Assembly (NCBI GenBank): GCA_041946685.1
Contig: JBHGAV010000025.1
Location: forward strand, 1 to 54,043
Direction of reading: 5' to 3'
Length of the DNA: 54,043 bases
Origin: JBHGAV01 sp041946685
GTDB taxonomy: Bacteria > Acidobacteriota > Terriglobia > Bryobacterales > Bryobacteraceae
The stretch's first letter is position 1. Each line of letters begins with the position of its first letter. Shown here piece by piece: positions 34,161-42,227 of this stretch. The notes below the pieces were generated by a model. That model ran no database searches and had not been told where the DNA came from. It was given only the letters and a program-made list of their open reading frames with translations. Both the position numbers and the translations under genes were made by a program.

Positions 34161-35756
34161 TTACCTGCCGGGTGCTTGCGGGGCGACCAGACCACCGGGG
34201 CCACTGCGCGCGCCCAGGGCGATGCCGACCTTCACCTCCGGATTGGCGATGTAGAAGAACACGCCCTTGTCCACGGGCACCGCTTCGATGCGCTCCCCGA
34301 AGTCCATACGATATGGGCTCCTTGGATCGAATCTCGGCCATTTCACCGCGGCGGTGTTGGGGTCCCCCGTCCTGGCGAAGGCGATCAGGGCATCCATCAT
34401 CCGGCCGGAGAGTTCCCGGTCCCAGGCCGTGACCGCCGCTCCACGCCCGCCCGGCCCCCCCGCCTGGTCCACCGTGCCGTGCCAATAGGCGACGTCTCTG
34501 CCGTGCCCCGCCGACTGGCCGTAGGAGAAGGCCGATACGAACACCGCTGACTTGCCAGCCGCCTGAGCCACGGCCCAACCCATCATCTGCTTGGCCGCGC
34601 CACCGCTACGGCCGGCCCTCAGACCCGCTTGCCGGGCTTCCTTGTCGGTGGACGCCGGATACAGCTTCAGCATCTCCTCAGCCTTTGCGCCGGCCACGCG
34701 AGCGACCGTCGCCCTGAATTCCTCGAGGGTCTTCACGCTGGTCAGGCCGGCGAATCCCTCATCGCGGCACCACTCCAGCATCGCCGGCACGTCGGTTTGC
34801 CTGTGGGCCGCAAACATCTGCGGAGTCGGCTCCGGCAGAACGTAACCGTCAGCCTCTGTCGGCTCACTGATGTCGATCCAACTGTTCTCCAGCAGCTTCT
34901 CCCAGGGCACGGCCCTCAGTTCCGCCAGCGACTTGACCCCCAGCTTCTCCATGAATTGCAGCCCGGCCTTCTCGACGTCCTTCAGTGGCCGGGGCGTCCA
35001 GGGGCCGCCCGGAAACGTGGAACCGCTCATGGCGAACACACGGTGGATCAGTCCCCGGGTAAGCTGGCTGCCCTGAAGGTAGCAGACGTCCATCCCGCCC
35101 GAGGACTGGCCCATGAGAGTGACGTTGCCCGGATCGCCGCCGAAACTGGCGATGTTGCGGCGAACCCACTGCAGCACGGCGATCTCGTCCAGATGGACGT
35201 AGTTGCTCGACGCTTTGTGAGGAGATTCGGCGGTCAGCTCGGGAGTGGCGAGGCTGCCCAGAACGCCCAAGCGGTAGTTGAAGTTGACGTAGACGACGCC
35301 CTTCGCAGCGAGAAACTCACCCGAGAGAACGGGCGCGGCCGATGAACCGCTGTTGTAGCCGCCGCCGTAAATGTAGACGATGACGGGCAACTTCTTGGCG
35401 GGCGGGCGCGCCGGCGCCCAAACGTTCAGGAAGAGGCAATCCTCACTGTAGGCCGGGGCGCCTCCCCAGGCCGGCCCTCGCTGCGGGCAAGCGGCGCCGT
35501 ACTGGCTGGCGTCGCGGACGCCGGTCCAGGCCTTGACCGGCTGTGGCTCGCGCCAGCGCAGGCCGCCAACCGGGGGAGCGGCGTACGGAATGCCCAGGTA
35601 CGCCCTGACGCTGCTCGAAATCAGCTTGCCCGAAATCAGCCCGCTGTCAATCTTGACCGGATCGCCCGGCACACGAGCTTCCGGAGTCTGCGGAGTGGCG
35701 TTCGCGGCAAGGCCAATGAGGCCGACGGTGAAAGCAACAAGGTGGACATGCTTCAT
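34161..35756 (-). CDS. secreted type-B carboxylesterase
   Basis: This 531-aa protein has a signal peptide (to about ANATPQ) and a full carboxylesterase type B domain (PF00135). The visible blocks are YLGIPYAAPPVGGLRW, SEDCLFLNVWAP, the oxyanion-hole YGGGYNSGS, and nucleophile Ser218 in GQSSGG, where most members read GESAG. The C-terminal third holds the Glu/Asp and His of the triad (YWHGTVDQ region). Substrate may be an aryl or plant-phenolic ester. It is convergent with the gene at 33154 and reads in the same direction as the tannase. Confidence 0.92.
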   Translation of the reverse strand: MKHVHLVAFTVGLIGLAANATPQTPEARVPGDPVKIDSGLISGKLISSSVRAYLGIPYAAPPVGGLRWREPQPVKAWTGVRDASQYGAACPQRGPAWGGAPAYSEDCLFLNVWAPARPPAKKLPVIVYIYGGGYNSGSSAAPVLSGEFLAAKGVVYVNFNYRLGVLGSLATPELTAESPHKASSNYVHLDEIAVLQWVRRNIASFGGDPGNVTLMGQSSGGMDVCYLQGSQLTRGLIHRVFAMSGSTFPGGPWTPRPLKDVEKAGLQFMEKLGVKSLAELRAVPWEKLLENSWIDISEPTEADGYVLPEPTPQMFAAHRQTDVPAMLEWCRDEGFAGLTSVKTLEEFRATVARVAGAKAEEMLKLYPASTDKEARQAGLRAGRSGGAAKQMMGWAVAQAAGKSAVFVSAFSYGQSAGHGRDVAYWHGTVDQAGGPGGRGAAVTAWDRELSGRMMDALIAFARTGDPNTAAVKWPRFDPRSPYRMDFGERIEAVPVDKGVFFYIANPEVKVGIALGARSGPGGLVAPQAPGR

Positions 35757-35813
35757 AGGTTCGTCCCATTCAACTTTTTTCTTTTCCGCTGGGTCCTTGA
35801 GAGGCCGGTTACG

Positions 35814-37364
35814 CTACTGTCTGCACTCGAAGTTGGCGGCGTCCTCCGGGTTCCCTTGGCCCTTGTAGTGCGCATAGGCCGGATATGGGCACAAGGGACG
35901 GCTGCGGCCGGGGAACGCACGCCCGGTGGCAGTCACCGAATCGGGCGCCGCACCTTTCTCCACCCAGTTCACGATTGCGCTCAACATGTCGAAGCTGTCG
36001 AGAGCGGCGGCTCCGCCGCTGCAGTGTCCCATTCCGGGGGAGAGGAACAACCGGCTCCAGTCGCTCACCTGCGCCTGGCCGCCGTTGGCCTCCGCCATCC
36101 GCTGGTAGTAGCCGATCGTATCCTTGGCGGAGAACCAAGGATCGCTGACACCGTGGTAGAAGATCAGCTTGCCGCCGTGCGATGAGAAGGTGTTGAGGTT
36201 CGTCCAGTAAGCCGAGTCTCCCAGCCGCGCGCCGGGATTGGCCTGGGCCGCGGCAAACTCGGCATCCACGTTCTGCTCCCCGGGGGGATTGCGCGGCCCC
36301 ACGGGGCTGGAACCGGATCCAAGCAGCCCCGGAATGCCGCCTCCGGAAGCGGTGATTCCAGTATCGAAGAAGAAGCCAGGATATATCTGGTTCCCGCGGG
36401 AGTCCTTCGGGCCGGCGAAGCCTTCGCGAAGCGCGGTCACCTGCTGTTGGCTGAGGCATCCCTCGGCCTTCGGGCCGCTGCAGGCCAGCGATGCCGGATC
36501 GAAATTGCAGCCGATGGTGTCGAAAATCATGCCGTCCTTGACGCCGTCGCGCGCATCGCACGTCTCCAGCAGCTTGTCGATCACCGCCTTCTTGTCCGAC
36601 TCTGAAAACGCTCCGCCCGGGATGGGTTTGCCGTCGGCGTCCTTGGGGGCGATGCGGCTCAACGCCGCCGCCACCCAGCGGTCGGCCAGATTCGACAGGC
36701 TGGTGCGCATCGCGGGGGCGCCCGCCACCACTCCGTCGAAGTAGAGCGGATAGCGCTGGGTCATCAGCATGGCCTCACGTCCGCCCGTGGAGCAGCCCAC
36801 ATAGTACGATTGAGCCGGCGGCTTCCCGTAGTAGGTCTCGATGATCTGCTTGGCGATGACCGCCACTCTGCCGATCGCGGCATACTGAAAATCGATCGAG
36901 GCCTGCTGATCCTGCTGGAACGTGCCGTCGAATCCGCCCGGGACCTTGGCCTGATGGCCGGTATCGGTTGTCGCCACCGCGAATCCACGAATCAGAGCGG
37001 GCCGGTCTCCGGCGACGTCCCCTCCGAGCGGCACGGCGACGACTCCGTTCAGGCCGCCGCCCCCTTGCTGGAGGTAGCGGCCGCTCCAATTCTCCGGCAG
37101 CGACACTGCGAAACCGATGCCGTAGGCGCCGCCCGCTCCCTTGCGGCGGTCGATCATACCCTCCACGCGGCAATGGGCCGGGAGAGCGACCCCCGCGGCT
37201 GGCCCCCTCCCGGAGGATAACGGGCCAGCTGAGATCCATTCGGCCCGGGTGATCTCAATCTGCGCACCGGGGAACCTGAATTGCGTCATCTCCGCGCACT
37301 TGGCTGGGGACTGCGCGTAGCAGGCGAGCGGCATCGTCAGAAACAGAAAGCAGATAAATCTCAT
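35814..37364 (-). CDS. secreted tannase/feruloyl esterase
   Basis: This 516-aa protein has a signal peptide (MRFICFLFLTMPLACYAQ) and a tannase domain (PF07519). The CS-D-HC architecture of the family is present: Cys191-Ser192 in GCSTGGREAM, an Asp in HGVSDPWFS and a His-Cys pair in GMGHCSGG near the C terminus, where the disulfide joins nucleophile and histidine segments. These enzymes hydrolyse gallate or ferulate esters. I chose ATG37364, with GGAGGT 7 nt upstream, over ATG37385. It precedes the carboxylesterase on the same strand by 57 nt, so the two may be co-transcribed. Confidence 0.93.
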   Translation of the reverse strand: MRFICFLFLTMPLACYAQSPAKCAEMTQFRFPGAQIEITRAEWISAGPLSSGRGPAAGVALPAHCRVEGMIDRRKGAGGAYGIGFAVSLPENWSGRYLQQGGGGLNGVVAVPLGGDVAGDRPALIRGFAVATTDTGHQAKVPGGFDGTFQQDQQASIDFQYAAIGRVAVIAKQIIETYYGKPPAQSYYVGCSTGGREAMLMTQRYPLYFDGVVAGAPAMRTSLSNLADRWVAAALSRIAPKDADGKPIPGGAFSESDKKAVIDKLLETCDARDGVKDGMIFDTIGCNFDPASLACSGPKAEGCLSQQQVTALREGFAGPKDSRGNQIYPGFFFDTGITASGGGIPGLLGSGSSPVGPRNPPGEQNVDAEFAAAQANPGARLGDSAYWTNLNTFSSHGGKLIFYHGVSDPWFSAKDTIGYYQRMAEANGGQAQVSDWSRLFLSPGMGHCSGGAAALDSFDMLSAIVNWVEKGAAPDSVTATGRAFPGRSRPLCPYPAYAHYKGQGNPEDAANFECRQ

Positions 37365-37448
37365 TGACTCACCTCCACCTACCAACTGTCCCGCCCGACA
37401 CCCGATTATGGCATGATCAACCCGAACAGGGGACGAGCCGGGGGGGGC

Positions 37449-37841
37449 TCAATCGATCGGATAGGGACCGGGCCTGACGACGTCGATCTCCATGCCGCGG
37501 TGCTCGGCGGCGACGCTGATCTCCACCGCGCGCACGTGCTCGGGGATGTAGAAGTGAAAAGAAGACGCGTCGCCCGGATCCAGCATGGCCTCGTCAACCG
37601 GCCCGCGGCGGCGGGAGATCGTCTTCCGGTCGGCGTCCAGCAAGTCAAAAATGAGCACGGGTTTGTTGAGACGACGGGTGCCCGTATTGCGCACCTCCCC
37701 GTCAAGCGTGATCCGTCCCTGTTCCCTCGCGGCCCGCAGTTGCACGACCTCCAGGCGTGTCGCGTCCCGCTCCCTGCGCTTCGTCTGGCAAGGGGACGAA
37801 AACGGGGCGACCAGAACCAGAAGCACGGCACGCCGCTTCAT
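37449..37841 (-). CDS. small FxLYD-like lipoprotein/secreted protein
   Basis: This 130-aa protein has a short N-terminal hydrophobic leader (MKRRAVLLVLVAPFSSPC, a possible lipobox with Cys18) followed by one beta-sandwich domain with the FxLYD pattern: GEVRNTGTRRLNKPVLIFDLLDADRK, a Pro/Asp-rich turn and a closing FHFYIPEHVRAVEIS strand. Such domains are found in envelope proteins and have no assigned function. The next gene on the strand is the Nramp-type permease 30 nt upstream, so it may lie at the end of that operon. Confidence 0.7.
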   Translation of the reverse strand: MKRRAVLLVLVAPFSSPCQTKRRERDATRLEVVQLRAAREQGRITLDGEVRNTGTRRLNKPVLIFDLLDADRKTISRRRGPVDEAMLDPGDASSFHFYIPEHVRAVEISVAAEHRGMEIDVVRPGPYPID

Positions 37842-37871
37842 CAGAAAACAGTGTAGCAGGAGCGTGAACGG

Positions 37872-39116
37872 CTACTGCGCCCAGAGGTCGCGGACCGTGA
37901 TGCCCACCAGGGCAAGCGTCATGCCGATCAGGATCACCACCGCCAGCCAGGCCAGGGTGTTGTAGGTCCTCGAGTTGGTCCACTCGCCCATCAGGCCCTG
38001 CTTGTTGACCAGCAGGATCATGAAGATCAGCACAAACGGCAGCAAAACGCCGTTAATCACCTGCGAGACGAGAATTACGGTCACCAGCGGCATATCCGGA
38101 AGCAGGACGAAGGCCGCCCCGGACACAATCAGCATGGTGTACAGCCAGTAGAAGATCGGCGCCTCGCGGAAGCGGCGGTTGACGCCGGACTCAAAGCCCA
38201 GCCCCTCGCACACGGTGTAGGCCGTCGACAGCGGCAGTATACAGGCGGCAAACAGGGACGCGTTGAAGAGGCCTGCGGCAAAGAGCAGGTAGGCGTAGTT
38301 CCCGAACGGCTTGAGCCCCAAGGCGGCGTCGGCGGCATCGGTGATGTCCCGCGGCGAGTGGGTCCAGATGGCGCCCGCACAGGCCACAATGATGAAGAAG
38401 GCGATCACCGTCATCGCAATGCAGCCTACGATGACCTCGATCCTGGACTCGGCATACTCCTTGGCCGTGACCCCCTTCTCCACGACGGCGGCTTGCAGAT
38501 AGAACTGCATCCAGGGCGCGATCGAAGTGCCCACCAGCCCGATGACGATAGTGATGTAGGCCGGATCCAGCATCAATACCGGCCGCACGCTGTAGATGGC
38601 GGCCTGCGTCCAGTTGGGTTCCACCAGGAAGCCGGAAATGATATAGCAGACGTACAAAGCGCAGGCGAACAGAAAGATCTTCTCCACGCTCTGATATGTT
38701 CCCTTAACGACCAGCAGCCAGACCGCCGCGGCCCCCAGCGGCACCGAAACGTACCGGCTTACGTGGAACAGCTCCAGCGAGCTGGCGATCCCGGCGAAGT
38801 TGGCCATGACGTTGGTCATGTTGGTGACGACCAGGGCCGCCATCATCAGGAACGTCACGCGAAGGCCGAATTCCTCGCGAATCAGATCGGCCAACCCCTT
38901 GCCGGTCACCGCGCCCATGCGTGAACACATCTCCTGCGTGATGATCAGCAGAACCGTGATGGGCAGCAGGGTCCAGAGCGGAAGGTAGCCCCAGCGGGCG
39001 CCGGCCTGGGAATAGGTGTAAATTCCGCCGGCATCATTGTCCACCATCGCCGTGATGAATCCCGGCCCGATAACGGCGAAGAACACTGCGATGTGATAGC
39101 GGAATCGTTTCAGCAT
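37872..39116 (-). CDS. Nramp-family divalent cation transporter, likely Mg2+-type variant
   Basis: This 414-aa protein has about 11 transmembrane helices and the Nramp fold. At the metal site the TM1 motif, DPGN in Mn2+/Fe2+ transporters, reads Asp26-Asn-Asp-Ala, keeping the Asp but losing the Asn. The TM6 motif, usually with a Met before Pro-His, reads GTSIAPW (Ala200-Pro-Trp). Loss of the soft Met ligand, replaced by Ala, is the change known from Nramp-related Mg2+ transporters. The start lies 12 nt after the stop of an MgtE_N/CBS gene, so the two form an operon. Mg2+ (or a similar hard cation) as substrate is an inference from these residues and the neighbour; Mn2+ cannot be excluded. Confidence 0.9.
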   Translation of the reverse strand: MLKRFRYHIAVFFAVIGPGFITAMVDNDAGGIYTYSQAGARWGYLPLWTLLPITVLLIITQEMCSRMGAVTGKGLADLIREEFGLRVTFLMMAALVVTNMTNVMANFAGIASSLELFHVSRYVSVPLGAAAVWLLVVKGTYQSVEKIFLFACALYVCYIISGFLVEPNWTQAAIYSVRPVLMLDPAYITIVIGLVGTSIAPWMQFYLQAAVVEKGVTAKEYAESRIEVIVGCIAMTVIAFFIIVACAGAIWTHSPRDITDAADAALGLKPFGNYAYLLFAAGLFNASLFAACILPLSTAYTVCEGLGFESGVNRRFREAPIFYWLYTMLIVSGAAFVLLPDMPLVTVILVSQVINGVLLPFVLIFMILLVNKQGLMGEWTNSRTYNTLAWLAVVILIGMTLALVGITVRDLWAQ

Positions 39117-39128
39117 CGGCCTCGGCGC

Positions 39129-40370
39129 TCATTTCTGCCTCAACGCGGAGATGATATCGTCGGCGGTGATGGCGCCCGCCAGGCGGCCGTCTTCGTCCAC
39201 CACCGGCAGGGTCAGCAGGTTGTACTTGTCGAACATCTCGATCACGCGGTCCTGCTTCTCCTCGACAGCAGCCTTGATCAACGGCTCGCTCGAAAGACTC
39301 TTCAGCGCCGTGGCGCCGGAAGCGGCGAACAGGCGCGCCACGGGGACCGCGCCCGCCAGCCGCCCCTCGCCGTCGACCAGGAACAACATGTTCAGGGATT
39401 CCAGCAGCTCTTCGTTCCCCTTAAGGGCGGCCACGGCGTCGGCCACGGTGGCGTGCTCGTGCAGGGAAACGTACTCGGTATTCATGAGACCTCCGGCCGT
39501 GTCCTCCTCGAACTCAAGCAGTTCCTGGACTTCGGTCTTGGGCTCCGTCTCCATTTCCTCCAGGATCTCCTCGGAGGTGTCTTCCTCGAGCTCGGCGAGC
39601 GCGTCGGCCGCCTCGTCCGGGGCCATCTCCTCCACGATGTCGGCCGCCTTCTCCGCGTCGAGCGCCTCCAGGATGCTGGCCTGCATCTTGGGATCGACTT
39701 CGGAGAGCGTCTCTGCCGCCACCTCGCTGTCGATGGCGCTGAGGATCGCTTCCCGGTCTTCCGGACCGAGTTCCTCGACGATGTCGGCCAGGTCGGCCGG
39801 ATGCAGCTTCTCAAGAGCGCCATGGGAGATATTGAGCCGGAGCCTTCGCTGTGGGTCGGCCTCCACGATGTTGCAGAACTCCCAGCGGATGGAGTTGGGC
39901 GGGATGGGACTCTGCAAACGGCGCACCAGCCTTGGGGGGAGCACGCCCTGGAGAAGCCTCCGGAAGATGCTGCGCAGGCCGATGTCGACTTCCAGCACCC
40001 TTAGGGCGTCATGTCCGTCTTCCGGCGCCACCGAGAAGGTGACGTCGGTGACCCGCACCACCTTCCGGCCGGCGACGTCGATGATCTGCTGGTCCAGCAG
40101 GTCGCGCACCAGGCGAAGCATGTACTCGTCGGAGTGGTAAGGGGTGAGCACCTCGTCCCGCAGGTAGATTCCGTCCAGGGAGATCGAGCGGACCTGGTCG
40201 TGGCGCACGGTGAGCCACGCCCAACCGCCACCGACCAGAAAACGGTCCACCCGCGCGGCGTCGATCAGCGGCACCAAAGCCGCGTCCCTGACGCGCCCGA
40301 TGCGGCGGCCCCTGGTATCGCACACCCTCAGCCCGACGAGCTCAGTGAGGTATAAGAGGGTCTCCGCCAT
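39129..40370 (-). CDS. soluble PRC-barrel/MgtE_N/CBS protein
   Basis: This 413-aa cytoplasmic protein has PRC-barrel-like segments (about 5-75 and 95-150), an MgtE N-terminal superhelical domain (about 185-285, LHPADLADIVEEL with repeated acidic helices), and a CBS pair (about 295-410). In MgtE channels these are the Mg2+-sensing parts that gate the pore, but here the protein ends after the CBS pair and has no transmembrane domain. The Nramp-type permease encoded 12 nt downstream may supply the pore. I chose ATG40370: the in-frame ATG40541 would add 57 residues overlapping the divergent aldo/keto reductase. Confidence 0.9.
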   Translation of the reverse strand: MAETLLYLTELVGLRVCDTRGRRIGRVRDAALVPLIDAARVDRFLVGGGWAWLTVRHDQVRSISLDGIYLRDEVLTPYHSDEYMLRLVRDLLDQQIIDVAGRKVVRVTDVTFSVAPEDGHDALRVLEVDIGLRSIFRRLLQGVLPPRLVRRLQSPIPPNSIRWEFCNIVEADPQRRLRLNISHGALEKLHPADLADIVEELGPEDREAILSAIDSEVAAETLSEVDPKMQASILEALDAEKAADIVEEMAPDEAADALAELEEDTSEEILEEMETEPKTEVQELLEFEEDTAGGLMNTEYVSLHEHATVADAVAALKGNEELLESLNMLFLVDGEGRLAGAVPVARLFAASGATALKSLSSEPLIKAAVEEKQDRVIEMFDKYNLLTLPVVDEDGRLAGAITADDIISALRQK

Positions 40371-40549
40371 CGAACCACGTCCGCCCGGATGCGTAGGGCG
40401 CACCCCGCGGGTTTCTCCGCCAGCCGGACGAGTTCGGTGCGCTCTACATGATTGGTGCTGCCAAACTCCACTATGACGCATCCGCTCTGGCGCCTGCAAG
40501 GCTTTTTTCGCGAGCGGATACAATGAGGAATTCGGAGCCAAGACACTCG

Positions 40550-41512
40550 ATGCAGACCAGACAACTCGGCAATAGCGATATGCAGATTACCCCGCTAGGC
40601 GTGGGGGCGTGGGCCATGGGGGGCGGAGGCTGGCAGTTCGCCTGGGGGCCTCAGGACGACGGCCAGTCGATCGCAGCCATCCAGGCGGCCCTGGACGCCG
40701 GCATCAACTGGATTGACACGGCGGCGGTGTACGGGCTGGGCCACTCCGAACAGGTGGTGGCGCGGGCCCTGGCAGGACGCTCCCACCGGCCGTATATCTT
40801 CACCAAATGCGAGCGCGTGTGGGATGAGAACGGCAAGATCGGCGGTTCTCTGAAGCGCGATTCGATCCGCCGCGAGGTGGAGAACAGCCTCCGCCGTCTC
40901 AAGGTGGACGTGATCGATCTCTACCAGATTCACTGGCCCCAGCCGGAGGAGGACATTGAGGAAGGCTGGACGGCCCTGGCCGAGCTGAAGCAGGAAGGGA
41001 AGGTCCGCTGGATCGGCGTCTCCAACTTCAGCAGGGCGCAGATGGAGCGGGCGATGAAGATCGCCCCCATCACCTCGCTGCAGCCGCCCTACTCGATCCT
41101 CTCGCCCGAGATCGAGGCGGAGGAGCTTCCCTACTGTTTGGCGAACAATATCGGGGTGATCGCCTACTCACCCATGAAATCCGGGTTGCTCTCGGGAAAA
41201 ATGACCCGGGAGAGGATTGCCCGGATGCCGCCCGACGATTTCCGCCAACGGACCCCCAGCTTTCAGGAGCCGCGGCTGACGCGTAACCTCCAACTCGTGG
41301 AGGTTCTTAGGGAGATAGGGGCACGGCACGGCCGCACGCCGGGCGAGGTGGCCATCGCCTGGGTGCTCCGGCATCCGGCCGTAACCGCGGCGATTGTGGG
41401 TCTGCGTTCGCCCGCTCAACTGGAAGGTGTTCAGGGAGCGCTGGATTTTCGCTTGAGCGAGAAGGAAATCGGCGAGATCGCCGATTTCATGGCCCGGAAT
41501 CCAGTCCAGTAA
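40550..41512 (+). CDS. aldo/keto reductase
   Basis: This 320-aa NADPH-dependent TIM-barrel oxidoreductase has the full catalytic tetrad: Asp56 and Tyr61 (DTAAVYGLGHSE), Lys86 (FTKCERVW) and His128 (YQIHWP). The coenzyme-binding C-terminal loop AAIVGLRSPAQLEG is present. It resembles the AKR groups that reduce aldehydes or oxidise sugars. I chose ATG40550; a TACAAT -10-like box at 40519-40524 lies upstream and would exclude earlier in-frame starts. It is divergent from the MgtE_N gene. Confidence 0.93.
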   Translation: MQTRQLGNSDMQITPLGVGAWAMGGGGWQFAWGPQDDGQSIAAIQAALDAGINWIDTAAVYGLGHSEQVVARALAGRSHRPYIFTKCERVWDENGKIGGSLKRDSIRREVENSLRRLKVDVIDLYQIHWPQPEEDIEEGWTALAELKQEGKVRWIGVSNFSRAQMERAMKIAPITSLQPPYSILSPEIEAEELPYCLANNIGVIAYSPMKSGLLSGKMTRERIARMPPDDFRQRTPSFQEPRLTRNLQLVEVLREIGARHGRTPGEVAIAWVLRHPAVTAAIVGLRSPAQLEGVQGALDFRLSEKEIGEIADFMARNPVQ

Positions 41513-41792
41513 ACCGGCGCAGGACCGCTTGCCCCGTGGCCTTATGCCGCCGGGTTCTAGGTGAATCGCCGGATCTCCACCGTCTTAAATCCGCCTATCA
41601 ATTGACCGCCCGCTCGCCGATAGATGCATTGGAGGGACCAGCCAGCCCAGGGCAAGCCGGCCGGCAGCCGCGCTGCGGCTGGAATCGCTTCACGTGTTCC
41701 TGAGCCATCCGGCGAATCCCTCAGCCTGGGCCGCCTGCCGGCCGCCGGCCCGGGAGTGCAGCCAGTGCCAGGAGCCGAAGAGGTGCAGGGGA

Positions 41793-42227
41793 ATGCCTAG
41801 AATCTTATTGGTCGAGGACAACGACCTGAACTGCGACATGCTCTCGCGCCGTCTGGAGAGGCGCGGATACGAGGTCGTCTTGGCGGGCGACGGCCTTCAG
41901 GCAATTCACCATGCCCGTTCCGTCCGGCCGGATCTCATCCTGATGGACATGAGCCTCCCGGCAATGGACGGCTGGGAGGCCACCCGGCTTCTGAAAGAAG
42001 ACGGGGCCACAAGGAAGATTCCTGTCCTGGCCCTGACGGCCCATGCCTTGGCGGGGGATCGGGACAGGGCGATTGACGCGGGATGCGACGACTACGACAC
42101 CAAGCCGGTTGAGTTCGAGCGTCTGCTGCGGAAGATCGAAGCCTTGCTGCGGAAAGATGTGTCCGGTCCAGCTGATTCCCTCAGCGCCCCGAATTCGCAA
42201 GGAGGCGACGAGAATGCAGGAAGCTGA
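41793..42227 (+). CDS. single-domain response regulator
   Basis: This 144-aa protein is a lone REC domain of the DivK/CheY kind: the acidic pocket VEDNDLN, the phospho-acceptor Asp52 (LMDMSLP), Thr in LALTAHAL and Lys in DYDTKPVEF are all present. It has no output domain, so it acts by binding another protein or as a phosphate shuttle. AGGTGCAGGGG lies just before ATG41793; the in-frame ATG41694 lacks a site. The 3' end overlaps the next gene by 14 nt. No histidine kinase is encoded nearby. The 280 nt upstream (41513-41792) hold no gene. Confidence 0.92.
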   Translation: MPRILLVEDNDLNCDMLSRRLERRGYEVVLAGDGLQAIHHARSVRPDLILMDMSLPAMDGWEATRLLKEDGATRKIPVLALTAHALAGDRDRAIDAGCDDYDTKPVEFERLLRKIEALLRKDVSGPADSLSAPNSQGGDENAGS

